Below are positions 44,226-57,000 of a stretch of 64,000 nt of DNA, piece by piece; the first letter of the stretch is position 1, and every line of letters begins with the position of its first letter. This DNA is from Coffea arabica (Eukaryota; Streptophyta; Magnoliopsida; Gentianales; Rubiaceae). The stretch covers positions 1,860,001 to 1,924,000 of the forward strand of contig NC_092310.1 in assembly GCF_036785885.1 (NCBI RefSeq), in the 5' to 3' direction. The translations under genes and the position numbers were made by a program. Below the pieces are notes generated by a model. The model had not been told where the DNA came from, made no database searches, and saw nothing but the letters and a program-made list of their open reading frames with translations.

Positions 44226-47200
44226 TTATGCGTAGGCGTTGAATGTGAGAAACTTTGGACCACTGGGAGTCGGGGCGCTGCTCTCAGGAGTGCATCTTTC
44301 TTTTAACAGAGGAGAACCCCAAACCCGCAGATGTTTTAGTTTGGTGAGACTTCTCATGACATCCTCAGAGGGTAAATGTCCAAGCTCTTCGAAACGAAAT
44401 AACCACAGCTCTTCAAGAGCACCGAAGTTTCCGAACCAATCTGGCAGAGCTTTTACACCTCCAAAGTCTTCAAGCCGTAGTGACGTGAGAGTGGCCAAGT
44501 GTTGGATCTGATCTGGCAGTGACTCCATGTGTGGCAACCCATATAATTCTAATCGACGGAATGCGGATGATGAAGAGGAGGAGGAGGAGGATATCAATCC
44601 AGACCAATCAAGCTCATTGTAAATTGAAGAATTTTCATGATCATCATCATCATCGGAGAAGGGACCAATTACAAGCTCCCTTAAGCTGGTTAGGAAACCA
44701 AATCCTTTGGGCGTCATGCTTGTTTTCAGTTTGGGACACCTGTATAATTCCAGCTTCAAGAGAGAAGGCGTTTGTTGCAAATCAAGCGGAAAGGAGATAA
44801 GATTGCGGCAACCAAACACCCGAAGCTTCTGGAGAGATGCACAAGAGTGTAGCATGTCACCGGGCAGATGCGTCAACCCATCGCAATTTTCAATCACTAG
44901 CACTTTAAGAGACGTAAAGTTTTGCAGGGGAAGGAGTTCTCTGCATCTGTGGCAGTAATGAAACTCCAAACTCGTTAATTTGGGGAGTGTTGTTGCTGAC
45001 TCGGGGAGTGTTGTTGTTGTTGACAAATCCATTAACCATCGAGGAAATTGATCTCCCATAAAAGCGCAAATTACCAACTCCTCCAAATTTGGGTGGGGTC
45101 GAAGGCCGTCCAACACATCTTTATCGTTGTAGTTGTCGCCTTCTCGATCATGGGCCCACACAAGGTGCAGCCTAAATAGACTTGTCTGTTCAGATAGTTT
45201 TGCTTCCTCAGCTGCTTTCCTATCCTGTACTAGTTGAAGATTGCGTATAGTTAAACTGCCTTTGAGCTTCTTCAAGCATCCAAGCTCTCCAATTCGTCGA
45301 CCCTTCTCTCGACCCCCGTTAAAGAACTCTAGAGTCTGAAGGCAAGTCAGTCGTCCCATCTCTAGCGGCATTTGAAAATTTTCATCACCTCTGTAATAGT
45401 GGAGATGTCTCAAGCTAATCAAATTGCACATCCCCTTCGGAAGATCTTTAACCTTTGAGTAACTTAGAGTCAATGTCTGTAGATTATAAAGCTTGCAAAG
45501 GGAGTCTGGCAAAACACTGATTGCAGACCGCTTAAGGCTAACATACCGCAAATGTATTAGTTTGCCAATTGAGACTGGAAGCTCTTCAGTTGTTGCATAA
45601 GACAAATTCAAAACATACAAGTTCTTCAACTTCATTAACATATCGCCAGATAAGTCACCCTCCATGAAGAACAATGTATGAAGTGAAGTTGATAGACTCT
45701 CCAAAAGTTTTTCTCTGTCTTCTCTGCCACCAGATGAGTCTATTGCAAGGTAACGAATCTGATTACTATGGTCTGCTACACGTGTATCCCTATCATTAAT
45801 GATTTTGGTAGACTTTGACATTGACTCTGCAAGGTTGTGCACCAGATCATGCATCTTATAACATGGTCCCTGATAATTTCTTGTTTCTTCAAACAACGAA
45901 CTCTGTAATAAAATTCTCAGATGATTCATTCCAATTTCCTCCATCATCATTTGGCTGGTGGCATCTGCTTGTAGGAAACCTTCTGCCATCCAAAGTTCGA
46001 TTAGCATATCTCTTTTCATCTCAATATCCTTCGGAAATATAGAACAATATGCAAAACATTTCTTAATGTATGGAGATGGCAAATTATCAAAACTCAACTT
46101 AAGTATTTGCATCACACCATCTCCACCTACACTCAAACTTGAAAGCCTATTCTCCAAAATTGATCGCCACTCCTCTTTTCTCTTTAAAGATAATAGACCT
46201 CCGATTACACTTGCAGCCAATGGTATACCATCACATCTTTCGATTACTCTCTCTTTAATTGCTTTTAGTTCATCTGGTTCTTCTTCATCTCCAACTATCT
46301 TTTCTTTTACGATGGACCAACAATGATCATCAGGTAGTTTTCCTAACGGATAGGGTTCATTTTCCATCCTCAAAACTCTAGACACACTATGTGCCACTGG
46401 ACCTAGACGACTAGTGACCAGACACCAGCTTCCATTAGTTGGATTGAGCCCCTTCAAGGTGGTGTAAAACTCATCCCACAATACCTGATTATCATCCCAC
46501 ACATCATCAAGGACTAGGAAATATCTTTTTCCCCCTACGTGATTCCCAATTTTTCCAACGATGACATTCCTATCTTCTACTTCAACCTTATCTTCCGTCA
46601 ATTGCACTAATATGAGTTTGAAAAGCTCCTCTATTTGAACTTTTCTCGATACACAAACCCAAATTTTTTTGTTAAAGTGTTCATCAATTTGCTTGTTGTT
46701 GTATATGGATTTAGCCAAAGTTGTTTTGCCTAAACCTCCCATACCAATTATGGGAAGAACAGAAACAACCTTCTCAGATGGTCTCAACAACATCTCTAGT
46801 ATATTTAATTCATCATCGGCTCTTCCAACCATTGGAGCAACAACAGAGTCGGTCTGCCGACCTCTCGTGCCTCCAACAGCAGGAGCAGCAGGGAGGGCAG
46901 CAGGCACGACTGACTTACTGTCCAGTCCAAAATCACGGGCTTGTTGATTTATCTCCTTCAACTTCAGTTTGACGTCCCTGACCTTAGAAGCCATTCTCCA
47001 ACGAAAGGCAAGATTAATGTTAGAGAAAGAGAAGAAGCAGCATACCTTGAGCTTGTGTCGGTTTCGGGACTCCACCTGGTGACGAAGAGATTCATAGTGG
47101 AGCTCATCCAACACATTCTGAGCATCATAAGCCACCTCCTCGAGACACTTCAACCATCGTTGCACTCCTCTAATTTGGTTTTGCCTTTCCTCAGCATCAG

Positions 47201-47348
47201 CCAGGACATCTTTGATAAAGTCAAGAGAAAGTGTCATGCTGGCCACATCCTTCTTGAACCCAACTAGCAAACCAATCCTATCAGAGGCAAGAGACAGTGC
47301 CCTTTCCAAGGTGACCTGAATTGCGGCACCGATAACAAGGTCGGCCAT
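44226..47348 (-). CDS. CC-NB-ARC-LRR resistance protein, RGA-like (NLR2)
   Basis: Single-exon 1040-residue CNL immune receptor. Coiled coil about 1-140 with DAQNVLDEL near 75-83; a basic/Cys-rich stretch HKLKVCCFFSF 98-108; P-loop GMGGLGKTT 202-210; kinase 2 FLVLDDVW 277-284; RNBS-B TSR near 312-314; a GIPLA variant of GLPLA 374-378; RNBS-D CFAYCSIFPKD 431-441; MHD 499-501; LRRs from about 555. A run of nine serines near residue 930 is encoded by a GAG-repeat microsatellite on the plus strand. The start MADLVIG aligns with NLR3. A 1-bp deletion near 44275 relative to NLR3 changes the last residues to SAPTPSGPKFLTFNAYA. The CC-NB half is very close to NLR3; the flank is close to NLR1. Confidence 0.95.
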   Translation of the reverse strand: MADLVIGAAIQVTLERALSLASDRIGLLVGFKKDVASMTLSLDFIKDVLADAEERQNQIRGVQRWLKCLEEVAYDAQNVLDELHYESLRHQVESRNRHKLKVCCFFSFSNINLAFRWRMASKVRDVKLKLKEINQQARDFGLDSKSVVPAALPAAPAVGGTRGRQTDSVVAPMVGRADDELNILEMLLRPSEKVVSVLPIIGMGGLGKTTLAKSIYNNKQIDEHFNKKIWVCVSRKVQIEELFKLILVQLTEDKVEVEDRNVIVGKIGNHVGGKRYFLVLDDVWDDNQVLWDEFYTTLKGLNPTNGSWCLVTSRLGPVAHSVSRVLRMENEPYPLGKLPDDHCWSIVKEKIVGDEEEPDELKAIKERVIERCDGIPLAASVIGGLLSLKRKEEWRSILENRLSSLSVGGDGVMQILKLSFDNLPSPYIKKCFAYCSIFPKDIEMKRDMLIELWMAEGFLQADATSQMMMEEIGMNHLRILLQSSLFEETRNYQGPCYKMHDLVHNLAESMSKSTKIINDRDTRVADHSNQIRYLAIDSSGGREDREKLLESLSTSLHTLFFMEGDLSGDMLMKLKNLYVLNLSYATTEELPVSIGKLIHLRYVSLKRSAISVLPDSLCKLYNLQTLTLSYSKVKDLPKGMCNLISLRHLHYYRGDENFQMPLEMGRLTCLQTLEFFNGGREKGRRIGELGCLKKLKGSLTIRNLQLVQDRKAAEEAKLSEQTSLFRLHLVWAHDREGDNYNDKDVLDGLRPHPNLEELVICAFMGDQFPRWLMDLSTTTTLPESATTLPKLTSLEFHYCHRCRELLPLQNFTSLKVLVIENCDGLTHLPGDMLHSCASLQKLRVFGCRNLISFPLDLQQTPSLLKLELYRCPKLKTSMTPKGFGFLTSLRELVIGPFSDDDDDHENSSIYNELDWSGLISSSSSSSSSAFRRLELYGLPHMESLPDQIQHLATLTSLRLEDFGGVKALPDWFGNFGALEELWLFRFEELGHLPSEDVMRSLTKLKHLRVWGSPLLKERCTPESSAPTPSGPKFLTFNAYA
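46724..46745 (-). promoter_or_regulatory. Possible miR482/2118 target over the P-loop of NLR2
   Basis: P-loop codons read GGTATGGGAGG then TTTAGGCAAAA on the coding strand, largely complementary to miR482-type microRNAs as I recall them. Prediction only. Confidence 0.35.
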
Positions 47349-49841
47349 TTTTGCTGCCTTGGATTCAGTGTTGAGATCAAGATGGTTTTTTTTTTTTTTT
47401 TTTTTTTATGGAAGGTTTTTTGCAGCGAGGAACTGGTAATCTTATCTAGGCTAGTATAATTGGTTATGAAGAAAGGAGCATTAATAATTATTGCGCGTAT
47501 ACGTGGAGTTCTTCTCCGACAAATTTGTAAGCTTTTGCATTGGCATGCTTACAGAGCAACTTTCTCAATTATTGTGGTTGTTGGGGCATCATGTTTGGTT
47601 GTGGACCAATATTTTGTTTTTGTCCACGATCAAATCGTAAAAAGCAGAGTGAGATTCTGCTTTGGTTACATGCGCGTCATTATTGTTAATCCTTGGAAAA
47701 TGAATTTATGACATACAGTAATTTGGTCTGAATTTTGTTCGGTTTTGGGAAGCAATAATGTTCTCTGTTTTCGCACTAGCTATGATGCATTTTGCTTCTT
47801 GGCTTAGTAATCAGGCTTGAGATTTTAAATTACCTTTTGTACTTTAGCGTTTCAAACATATATATAACATGAAAGCCTTCTACTCCTCTCTTTAAAATCT
47901 GATAGTCTTTAATTCAGATCGGTATTAATCTGATAGTCTTTTGATATAGTTTCCGCTTCTTGTGGAATGTTCTGAATCTTTCCTAAAGCAACATTTTCCA
48001 ATTTGAGTTCCAGAATTGTTGCAAACTTTTTTGGTTTGCGCATCACTTTGCACGTAAGAGTTCAAAATTTCACCACCAATTAAATATAGTTTTCCTCGCA
48101 ACTTGTCTGGTTTGGATTGCTATTTTTAGGAATTTTTTGTAGAAAAATATACTGCAGAGATTTTGATATATATGAGGTAAAAAAGTGATTGAAAAATGTA
48201 TTTACGAAAAAAAATGTTAGTTTCCTTTTCTCTTCTATTTTGAATTTCTCCCAACTTATGTTTCCTTGTTGCAAATCTTGCCAAACTTTATAAGATATGT
48301 CTTATCAATTTCTTTGATACCTGAAACACTAGAAATTTCTCATTCCTTATGTGTATTCTTGTTTAATTATTTAATTTGGTTCCTGAAACACAAGAAATTA
48401 GTAAAGAATTTAGATCCAATTTGGTGCAACGCTTCTTTGACAAACTGAATCGGATGCTTCTGCAACGGAAGTGTTTTTTTTTTTTTTTTATAGCAACAAT
48501 AACTTTTCCTACAACCTAATTTATTCTATTCTACAGGGAGGAGGAGCCTAATTTATTCTATTCTATATGGAGGAGAGCCTAAAAAGATTATACTATACGG
48601 ACCTGACTCGATCAAAGAGTTAATTTGACAACTCCATTAAATTTTTTTCATTATATATAGAATTTGAACTCCAGATTTACAATCTAAAAAAAAAAATTAA
48701 TCTCTTTTTGGTTTCCACATAGCCAAAGCTCAGTTGGCCCAGTGGTTGCAACTTGCAACGGCAGTTGCTTGGCATTTTCAATTCACCTTTCTTTGTAGTG
48801 TAGTAGTTGCCGGGATTCTTCATCTACCTTTGATCCACATTCCACATGCTTTTGGGGGGGGGCATCGGATGTGGAAAATTCCACCCAAGAAGGAAAAGAA
48901 ACCGTGTTGAATGATGAAGAAAAGAAAATGGCAATCATCATTGAGACTCTAATAATTGCCATGGAGAAGTTTGCCTGGCAATTTCACTTGGCTTTATTGA
49001 TCAATGCTTAGCTGGGTATTTCATCTTTTTCTGATTGAAAGCTGTCTGGGGGCTTTGGCTGTGGAAAATATCTCAATAGTTTGTCAGAGTAGTGGTTTGA
49101 CCCAAGGCTGACCCCCGCAAAAAAAGAAGAAAAACTATGTTCAACGATAAAAATGTAAAGGAGAAAGAAGAATTGACAACATAGCTGGTGACTTTGCAAC
49201 ATTAATTGCCTCAGTCATTAATCCTTGGGAAATAGACTAAAAACGTTATTTTGCGCCCGGCGGGGGGGGGGGGGGGGGGGAACTTAAAAAATAATCCGTG
49301 GTTCACTTATCAAAAACATGAAGTGGAGTTAGCAATCAGGTTTGGCGTGTAGCAACATAATTGGCCAATGGTTGGGTGCTTTCTTAGCTTTTACACTTGT
49401 GAAATTGCCAAAATAGTCATTCGTAATTCCACAAGCTTTCTAGCACTTTAAAAATTCAAACATTTTGTTTCAAAATGTCTTGTTTATGTACAGCATACAA
49501 AATTTAAGTGGGGAAAGTTTAAGGAGTTTCTTTATTACTATTTTTTTTTAAAGTACAATATACAATCAACTGGAGTTAGAAGTGAAATAGACCTTTAGCT
49601 CACACTATGATTATAAACTTTGACTGAATTGGATGTTTTGGGAAGGGGAAAATGAGCATGTTCTTGTGGATTTCAATTTTTACAATTGAATTATTTGCCT
49701 ATGATATGATCACAAGTTTAACTTAAATGGAGTTGCGATAATAGAAGATTCTCAAAAGAATACTTCAAAAGGTGGAAATTGAAAATGAGTGGAAATTAAT
49801 GGGGAATTAACCAGTTATTTGGATACTTGAATTAACCAGTT
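47349..49841. repeat. 5' spacer of NLR2
   Basis: Promoter side of NLR2; a T21-22 run (about 47386-47407) lies 40 bp upstream of the start codon. The spacer repeats seen near NLR1 recur: 'GATCCAATTTGGTGCAACGC' (48413), 'GGGATTCTTCATCTACC' (48814) and 'GCTTAGCTGGGTATTTCATC' (49006), and 48955-49830 is nearly the same as 14985-15850. A G20-plus run lies at 49261-49280. The spacer ends where unit C begins near 49842. Confidence 0.6.
48105..48215. mobile_element. Degraded short MITE
   Basis: 'GTTTGGATTGCTATTTTTAG' and 'GAGGTAAAAAAGTGATTG' resemble 60618-60783. The right inverted end is lost. Confidence 0.35.
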
Positions 49842-52800
49842 ATAGGCATGGAAATATAGAAATGCTTTTCTTGTAACATATCGTTGAGCTATCGAGGAAA
49901 AAGATTTGAAGCCAAGATGTGTAAGATCGATGTCACATTGCTGCTTCGTGGAACAACATTGATGCACAAGCACTAGTTCGCACGAAAGCAATTTTTCAAG
50001 TAGACACCATGTAAAATGTCAGTTTGATGAACTAAGGTTGACCTTATATGTTCCCATTTAATTCTTGTAAAATTGATTTCCATAATTTTATCTTTCCAAC
50101 GTTCCCATCCACCAACTGGGATCCTTTTTTGAATACAAAATTGTGCCTTAGCAATTCAGTTTTCTAAACTGCTCCCTGATTAACATAAAGTAAAAGGGCT
50201 CAAGCTGATTGATTCTTGTGCTCTGAGTCCTGTCCTGAGCTTTACAGATACAAGGAGCAATGGACAAGTATCTTTGGACACAACCTGTAGTCAACTGCAG
50301 AACACTGAGAAAAAATATGTTGCCTGTTATAGAGCTAAGATACAACTTCAAGAAGGATGCAAGCATCTATCAGGGTTCAGCTAATCCACGTTTTCCTGCT
50401 ACAAAATACTGCTAGTTTGAACGACAAGCAGTATGGAAGATACAGTGAATTGAGTTCCAAAAGAAGTAAAATAGCAACTAGTTAACATGTCTACAAATTG
50501 CTGAATCGGCTGGACAGTTTAAAAGCACCACACCGACAAGGAAGATCTCAGGCTTTAGCCATCCGAGGCAGAGAGCAAAAGAGAATTCCATCCTGGATGT
50601 TTTCAACTGATCTGATTGAAATAGGATCTGGTTCAGCAAGGGATCATAGGACTTCATTACAAATGATAGTAAGAGCGAGTTATCAAGGTTAATGTTGATC
50701 TTTGAGTGTAAAATCACTGCAAAACACAAAAACTCAAACTTAAGAAACTCGAGACAGCATGCAGTCAAGAATAAAGCCAGCACATAGTTGCATGACATAT
50801 TTGTTGTATTTGAAACACTAAAATAAGAACTTACCATGAAGAGAGGAGCAACCAACAAGTATTGAAGGCGGGGTGAGCTTAATAGCCTTCATCACAGCAG
50901 ATGAAATAATTGCAGCAAGTAGCAGCAGCCAACAAGTACGCTTCAAACTTGCAGCTTAGACTTGATTGTGTCAGAAGATACGATAACAAGTCTGTGCAGC
51001 TTCACTGCATCTTCCGTGGCTGCTCCCAAAAACATTTTCATTATGAATTTATGAGAAGATTTCTCAAGTTTTGGTTGTAATATGTTCAGATTCAAAGTAG
51101 TTAAAAGTCAAATTTGAGTAGTAAAAGAAGAGTAGTATATCTGAACTTACCGGACTCTTAGAACCAAACACCAATTTGACGACCAACAGCTCTGAAAACT
51201 CCTGAAATCTTTACTCCTAGAAAATCATAACCAAGGAAAAGTGAGACAGAAACCCATCATCTACGAGACTTATCGAACAAATCACTAATCAAATGGTTCA
51301 AGAAGCTTGATATATGTGCCTTCAAGAGGTGATTAAACTCTGGAGCAACTATTTACTCCCTCTAGAATCATGAGTTAGGGAGCTGATCACTTTAGCAATC
51401 ACATCTTACATCCGCAAAAGTAGATATATAAAATCAACAAAACGAAACTCTTGGTGCGCATTTCATATTGATGGGTAAATCGTAGGAAATGCAAACCAAA
51501 AATTAATTAATACCAGCTATAAAAATCTAATCTAGGTTCATCTAGGGAACAGACCACAAAAATCTGCTTGTTAAGTGCAGGAGAAAGACGTGCAGCAGAG
51601 AATTGGTGGTTTAAAGTCTTGTAAAAAAGGCTTCTAGAATTGCTGCATGTGATATCGAATTTAAAACGTCCAATGCATTTTCAATAGGTGAAACTTCAGA
51701 CTGAGCAACCATTTCATCCTGATGAAATCACGAGTTCAAAGAGAGTGTGCGGATGTTAGCAAACACAACGTACAAAGGACAGTAACTGACATTAGTGCAT
51801 TTCATCCAAACCATGATTCAGTTCACCCAAGAAAATCTCATTCATTTGCCATGTTTGGTCTAGTACATAAACATGGTATTGAATTAAGCCTCCATTTTCC
51901 ATGTTTGATCTTTGCATCAGCAAATAATATGTCATAGAACGTGAGCAATACCAATTTAACATTAGAAATTAACCAAAAAGATTGTTTAGTTCCATTAATT
52001 GACATGGAGCCGTGCATGGCTTACTAGTGGAAAAGGTTACGAAATATTGTGCTTATTCATGATGAAGAGATTGAAATGACTGACTCTGTATCCAACTTGG
52101 CAGACCTAATCTGTTGTTGCTTCAATTATCAGTTGTTATACTTTCAAGGAAAGAGAGGATTTTCAAAAGTGAAGGCGGTAATTAGGAGCCATCAGGGTTC
52201 CCAACTGAGCTTTAAGCCTACAGTCACTGCAAAACAGAAAACCAGACTCAGGACTTCACATAGCAAATCATGAGGCTAACTGGAAATTGCATGACATTTT
52301 TGTTTAGTCAATTATTCAGAAAGCCAAATCAATATTTGTTTCTGTTGTGCTTTTCTAACCTAAATCAGTAGGAAGATATCAAATCTTTCTGCTCAATCTA
52401 CAAGTACCAGAAGTGCCATAGAAACTATTAGTTTTTGTTCAAAACACTGAAAAATGAGAAGTTCTATAACAATAATGATAATGAGCAGCACCCACAAGCA
52501 TGAAAGGTAGAGAGCTCTAGAATTGCATGAAGGCGAACTCTTTGAGACAGCAAGATGCAACGAGTAGAGCTAATTACAACTCTTTGACTCTTAAAATCTC
52601 AAATCATGGCATTTGAACTTAAACTTCAGAAGGGGATAGTCTACCAAGCCTCTGCTGCTTGAAGGTGGTCTTAAACATGACAATTTTTTGAAGGTTTTAA
52701 TTAGTGCATGGGATATTGAACTTCTTAAAACCCAATATTAAGCAGAGGAAGAAGATTATTGGTATTATAAATTATCTAACAGTCAGAGTCATCGATGAGG

Positions 52801-54056
52801 TTCCCTGTTAAGCTTTGTGCCGAAAACCACTGCAAAGCACAAAAACTCAAACTCAAGATGGTGCTCAAGATAGAATAAAGCGAATGGAAATTTTCAGATA
52901 ATTGCAGGTTTTCTGTCATTGTAACTAAAGCCCCAAAAGGAGAAACTTACCATAAAAAAAGAGGCAACCAACAATCATAAAAGCAGAGAGAGCTTAAAAG
53001 CCTTTATCAAGGTGGATTCATTAACAGTAGCAAGTCGCAACAAGCAGGCTTGACCAACTACCGGAATGCTTCAAAACATTCCGCCTAGAGTTGTTCGGTT
53101 GGAAGATACTCCACCAAGTTTTGTGCAACTTCATTGCTCAAACAGTACACACCTTCTTCGGCTACCTCAAAAATATCTTTGTGACAACAAGATTTCTTTT
53201 GTTTTATATGTAATATATTAGATATTAAAGTGGTAAAAAGTAAAAATTGAGTAGTGAAAGAAGAGAAGCATATCTAAAATGACCAGAAATTTTGAACCAA
53301 AACATGAAAGTAATGACCAACCCCTGCAAAAACGCCTCAATTGACCATTGTCTTCATGGCTCAAAAGCCAAAATCAAGGAAAAGTGACCAGAAAACCATC
53401 ATATATGACTCTGATAGAGTATGCAAGTTCATTATCAAGAAGTAAAAGTTCAGTCCCCTTAGAATCAGAATTTTAAACAGAGTGAGATGACTTTAGCAAT
53501 AATAACTTAAAATCCACAGAAGCAGAGCACGTAAATAGACTGCTAGTTGTTGTAAACGTTGATAGGCTATTTGTAGGAAATGCAGGCCAAAAGTTATTGA
53601 GGTCTAGCCATATAGACGGTGCTGAAGAAGCTTCAAAATACTAACCTCTGTTCGTGAAGCTATTCTTCTATCAATCCTACAAAAACAAAGCATAGAACAG
53701 AATATGAACAGAGATACAGTAAAACATCAAAGCACGTAACAGAACAGGTCATTCTAATTGATAGTTTCAAGAGTATTACAATTATGTTGTAAGGAGTCAA
53801 TGAAGAGCACCAATATTTTGGACCTAATAAGAAATGCTAATGCCGCAGCTTTGAAAGATAATAAATAGGACGATAAAAAGGGAAAAGAGAAATTTGTGAG
53901 AATAACCATGGGGACTTTTTAGGTTTTCTCACGAGAAGGTTAATCAGAGGGGGAGGTGAAGAGAATGGGAGATTGATTGTAAAGCAAATTAAAAACATAG
54001 GTAGGAGGCAATCTTACATGATTGAATTTGATCTGAAGATGAAAGTTGGTTATTAA
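49842..54056 (-). repeat. Unit C: shortened 3' flank of NLR3
   Basis: 49850-50130 matches the extreme left of unit A (2880-3150), which B lacks. 50150-51440 matches 3170-4390; 52280-52740 matches about 4400-4840; 52790-53560 matches about 6895-7620; 53627-54056 is identical to 9481-9910. The middle (51450-52270) is only loosely similar to 7620-7930 and the 6.2-kb module. So C is about 2.8 kb shorter than A through internal losses. No coding gene is supported. Confidence 0.65.
53646..53676 (-). other. 31-nt mini-exon in NLR3 3' UTR (predicted)
   Basis: Identical to the unit A copy including splice sites. The upstream intron would be 53677-54017 (341 nt), beginning about 40 nt after the stop codon. 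Confidence 0.5.
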
Positions 54057-57000
54057 TCAACTTATGCGTAGGTCTTGAATGTGAGAAACTTTGGACCACT
54101 GGGAGTCGGGGCCGCTGCTCTCAGGAGTGCATCTTTCTTTTAACAGAGGAGAACCATAAACCTCCAGACGTTTTAGTTTGGTGAGACTTCTCATGGCATC
54201 CTCAGAGGGTAGATGTCGAAGCTCTTCGAAACCAATTAACCACAGCTCTTCAAGAGCAGCGAAGTTTCCGAACCAATCTGGCAGAGCTTCTACACCTCCA
54301 AAGTCACGTAGCAATAGTGACGTGAGAGTGGTCAAGTGTTGGATCTGAGGTGGCAGGTACTCCATGTGTGACAACCCATATAATTCTAATTCACGGAGTG
54401 CGGATGACGAAGAGGAGGAGGAGGAGGATATCAATCCAGACCAATCAAACTCATTGTAAATTGAAGAATTTTCATGATCATCACCATCATCTGAGAAGGG
54501 ACCAATTTCAAGCTCCCTTAAGCCGGTTAGGAAACCAAATCCTTTGGGCGTCATGCTTGTTTTCAGTTCGGGACACCTGTATAATACCAGCTCCAAGAGA
54601 GAAGGCGTTTGTTGCAAATCAAGCGGAAAGGAGATAAGATTGCCACAATAAATCACCCGAAGCTTCTGGAGAGAGGCACAAGAGTGTAGCATGTCACCGG
54701 GCAGATTCGTCAACCCATCACAATACCAAATCTCTAGCTCTATAAGAGATGTAAAGTTTTGTAGGGGAAGGAGTTCTCTGCATTTGTTGCAGCCATAAAA
54801 TACCAAACTCGCTAACTTGGGAGGTGGTGTTGTTGTTGGCAAATCCATTAACCATCGAGGAAATTGATCACCCATAAAATGCCACATTTCCAACTCCTCC
54901 AAATTTGGGTGGGGTCGAAGGCCATCTAACACATCTTCGTCCTTGTAGTTGTCGCCTTCTCGATCACAGGCCCACCAAAGTTCCAGCCTAAATAGATTTG
55001 CCTTTTCAGATAGTTTTGCTTCCTCAGCTCCTTCCTTATCCTTTACAAGTTCCAGATTGCGTATCTCCAAATTGCCTTTGAGGTTATTCAAGCTTCCAAG
55101 CTCTCCAATTCGTCGACCCTTCTCTCGACCCACATTAAAGAACTCTAGCGTCTGAAGGCAAGTCAGCCATCCCATATTCAGCGGCATTTGAAATTCTTTA
55201 TTAGTGGTGTAAAAGTGGAGATGTCTCAAGCTAATCAAATCGCGCATCCCCTTCGGAAGATCTTTAACTTTTGAGTCACTTAGCGTCAATGTCTGCAGAT
55301 TATAAAGCTTGCAAAGGGAGTCCGGCAAAATACTGATTGGAGAATACTCAAGGTTAACGTACCGCAAATGTATCAGTTTGCCAATTGAGGCTGGTAGCTC
55401 TTCAGTTGTTGCAAAAGACAAATTCAAAACATACAAATTCTTCAACTTCATTAACATATCACTAGATAAGTCACCATTGACAATGAACAATGTATGAAGC
55501 GAAGTTGATAGACTCTCCAAAAGTTTTTCTCTGTCTTCTCCACCACCAAATGAGTCTGTTGCAAGGTAACGAATCTGATTACCATTGTCTACTATACTCG
55601 TATCCCTATCAATAATGACTTTGGTAGACTTTGACATTGACTCTGCAAGGTCGTGCACCAGATCATGCATCTTATAAGATGTTGATGTTTCTGACTCATC
55701 AATTATTTCTTCAAACAATGAACTCTGCAATAAAATTTCCAAGTAATACTCTCCAATTTCCTCCATCATCATTTGTCTATTGGCATCTGCTTGCAAAAAA
55801 CCTTCTGCCATCCAAAGTTTGATTAGCATATCTCCTTTCATCTCAATATCCTTAGGAAATATAGAACAATACGCAAAACATTTCTTAATGTATGGAGATG
55901 GCAAATTATCAAAACTCAACTTAAGTATTTGCATTACACGATCTTCATCTCCACTCAAACTCGAAAGCCTATTCTCCAAAATTGATCGCCACTTCTCTTT
56001 TCCATGTAAAGATAATAGACCTCCTATTACACTTGCAGCCAATGGTAGACCATCACATCTTTTGATTACTCTCTCTCTAATTGCTTTTAGTTCATCAGGT
56101 ACTTCTCCCCCTCTAGCTGCTTTTTCTTTTATGATAGACCAACAATGATCATCAGGTAGTTTTCCTAATCGATAGGCTTCATTTTCCATCATCAAAACTC
56201 TAGACACACACTGCGCCACTGGACCTGGACGAGTAGTGACCAGACACCAGCTTCCATTAGTTGGATTGAGCCCCTTCAAGGTGTTGAAAAAGTCCTCCCA
56301 CAATGCTTGATCATCATCCCACACATCATCAAGGACTAGGAAATATCTTTTTCCCCCTAGGTTGTTCCCAAGTTTTCCAACGATGACATTCCTATCATCC
56401 ACTTCAACCTTTTCTCCCGTCAATTGCAATAAAATGAGTTTGAAAAGCTCCACTATTGGAACTTTTCTCGATACACAAACCCAAATCTTTTTGTTAAAGT
56501 GCGCATCAATTTGGTGATTGTTGTAGATCGATTTAGCCAAAGTTGTTTTGCCTAGACCTCCCATACCAACTATGGGAAGAACAGAAACAACCTTCTCAGA
56601 CAGGCTCAACAAAATCTTCACTATCTCTGATTCATCATCGGCTCTTCCAATTATTGGAACAAGAACAGAGTCAGTCTGCCGATTTCTTGCGTCTCCAACA
56701 GCAGCAGGGAGGGCAGCAGGCACGACTGACTTACTGTCCAGTCCAAACTCACGGGCTTGTTGATTTATCTCCTTCAACTTCAGTTTGACGTCCATGACCT
56801 TAGAAGCCATTCTCCAGCGAAAAGCAAGATTAATGTTAGAGAAGGAGAAGAAGCAGCATACCTTGAGCTTGTGTCGGTTTCGGGACTCCACCTGGTGACG
56901 AAGAGATTCATAGTGGAGCTCATCCAACACATTCTGAGCATCATAAGCCACCTCATCGAGACACTTCAACCATCGTTGCACTCCTCTAATTTGGTTTTGC

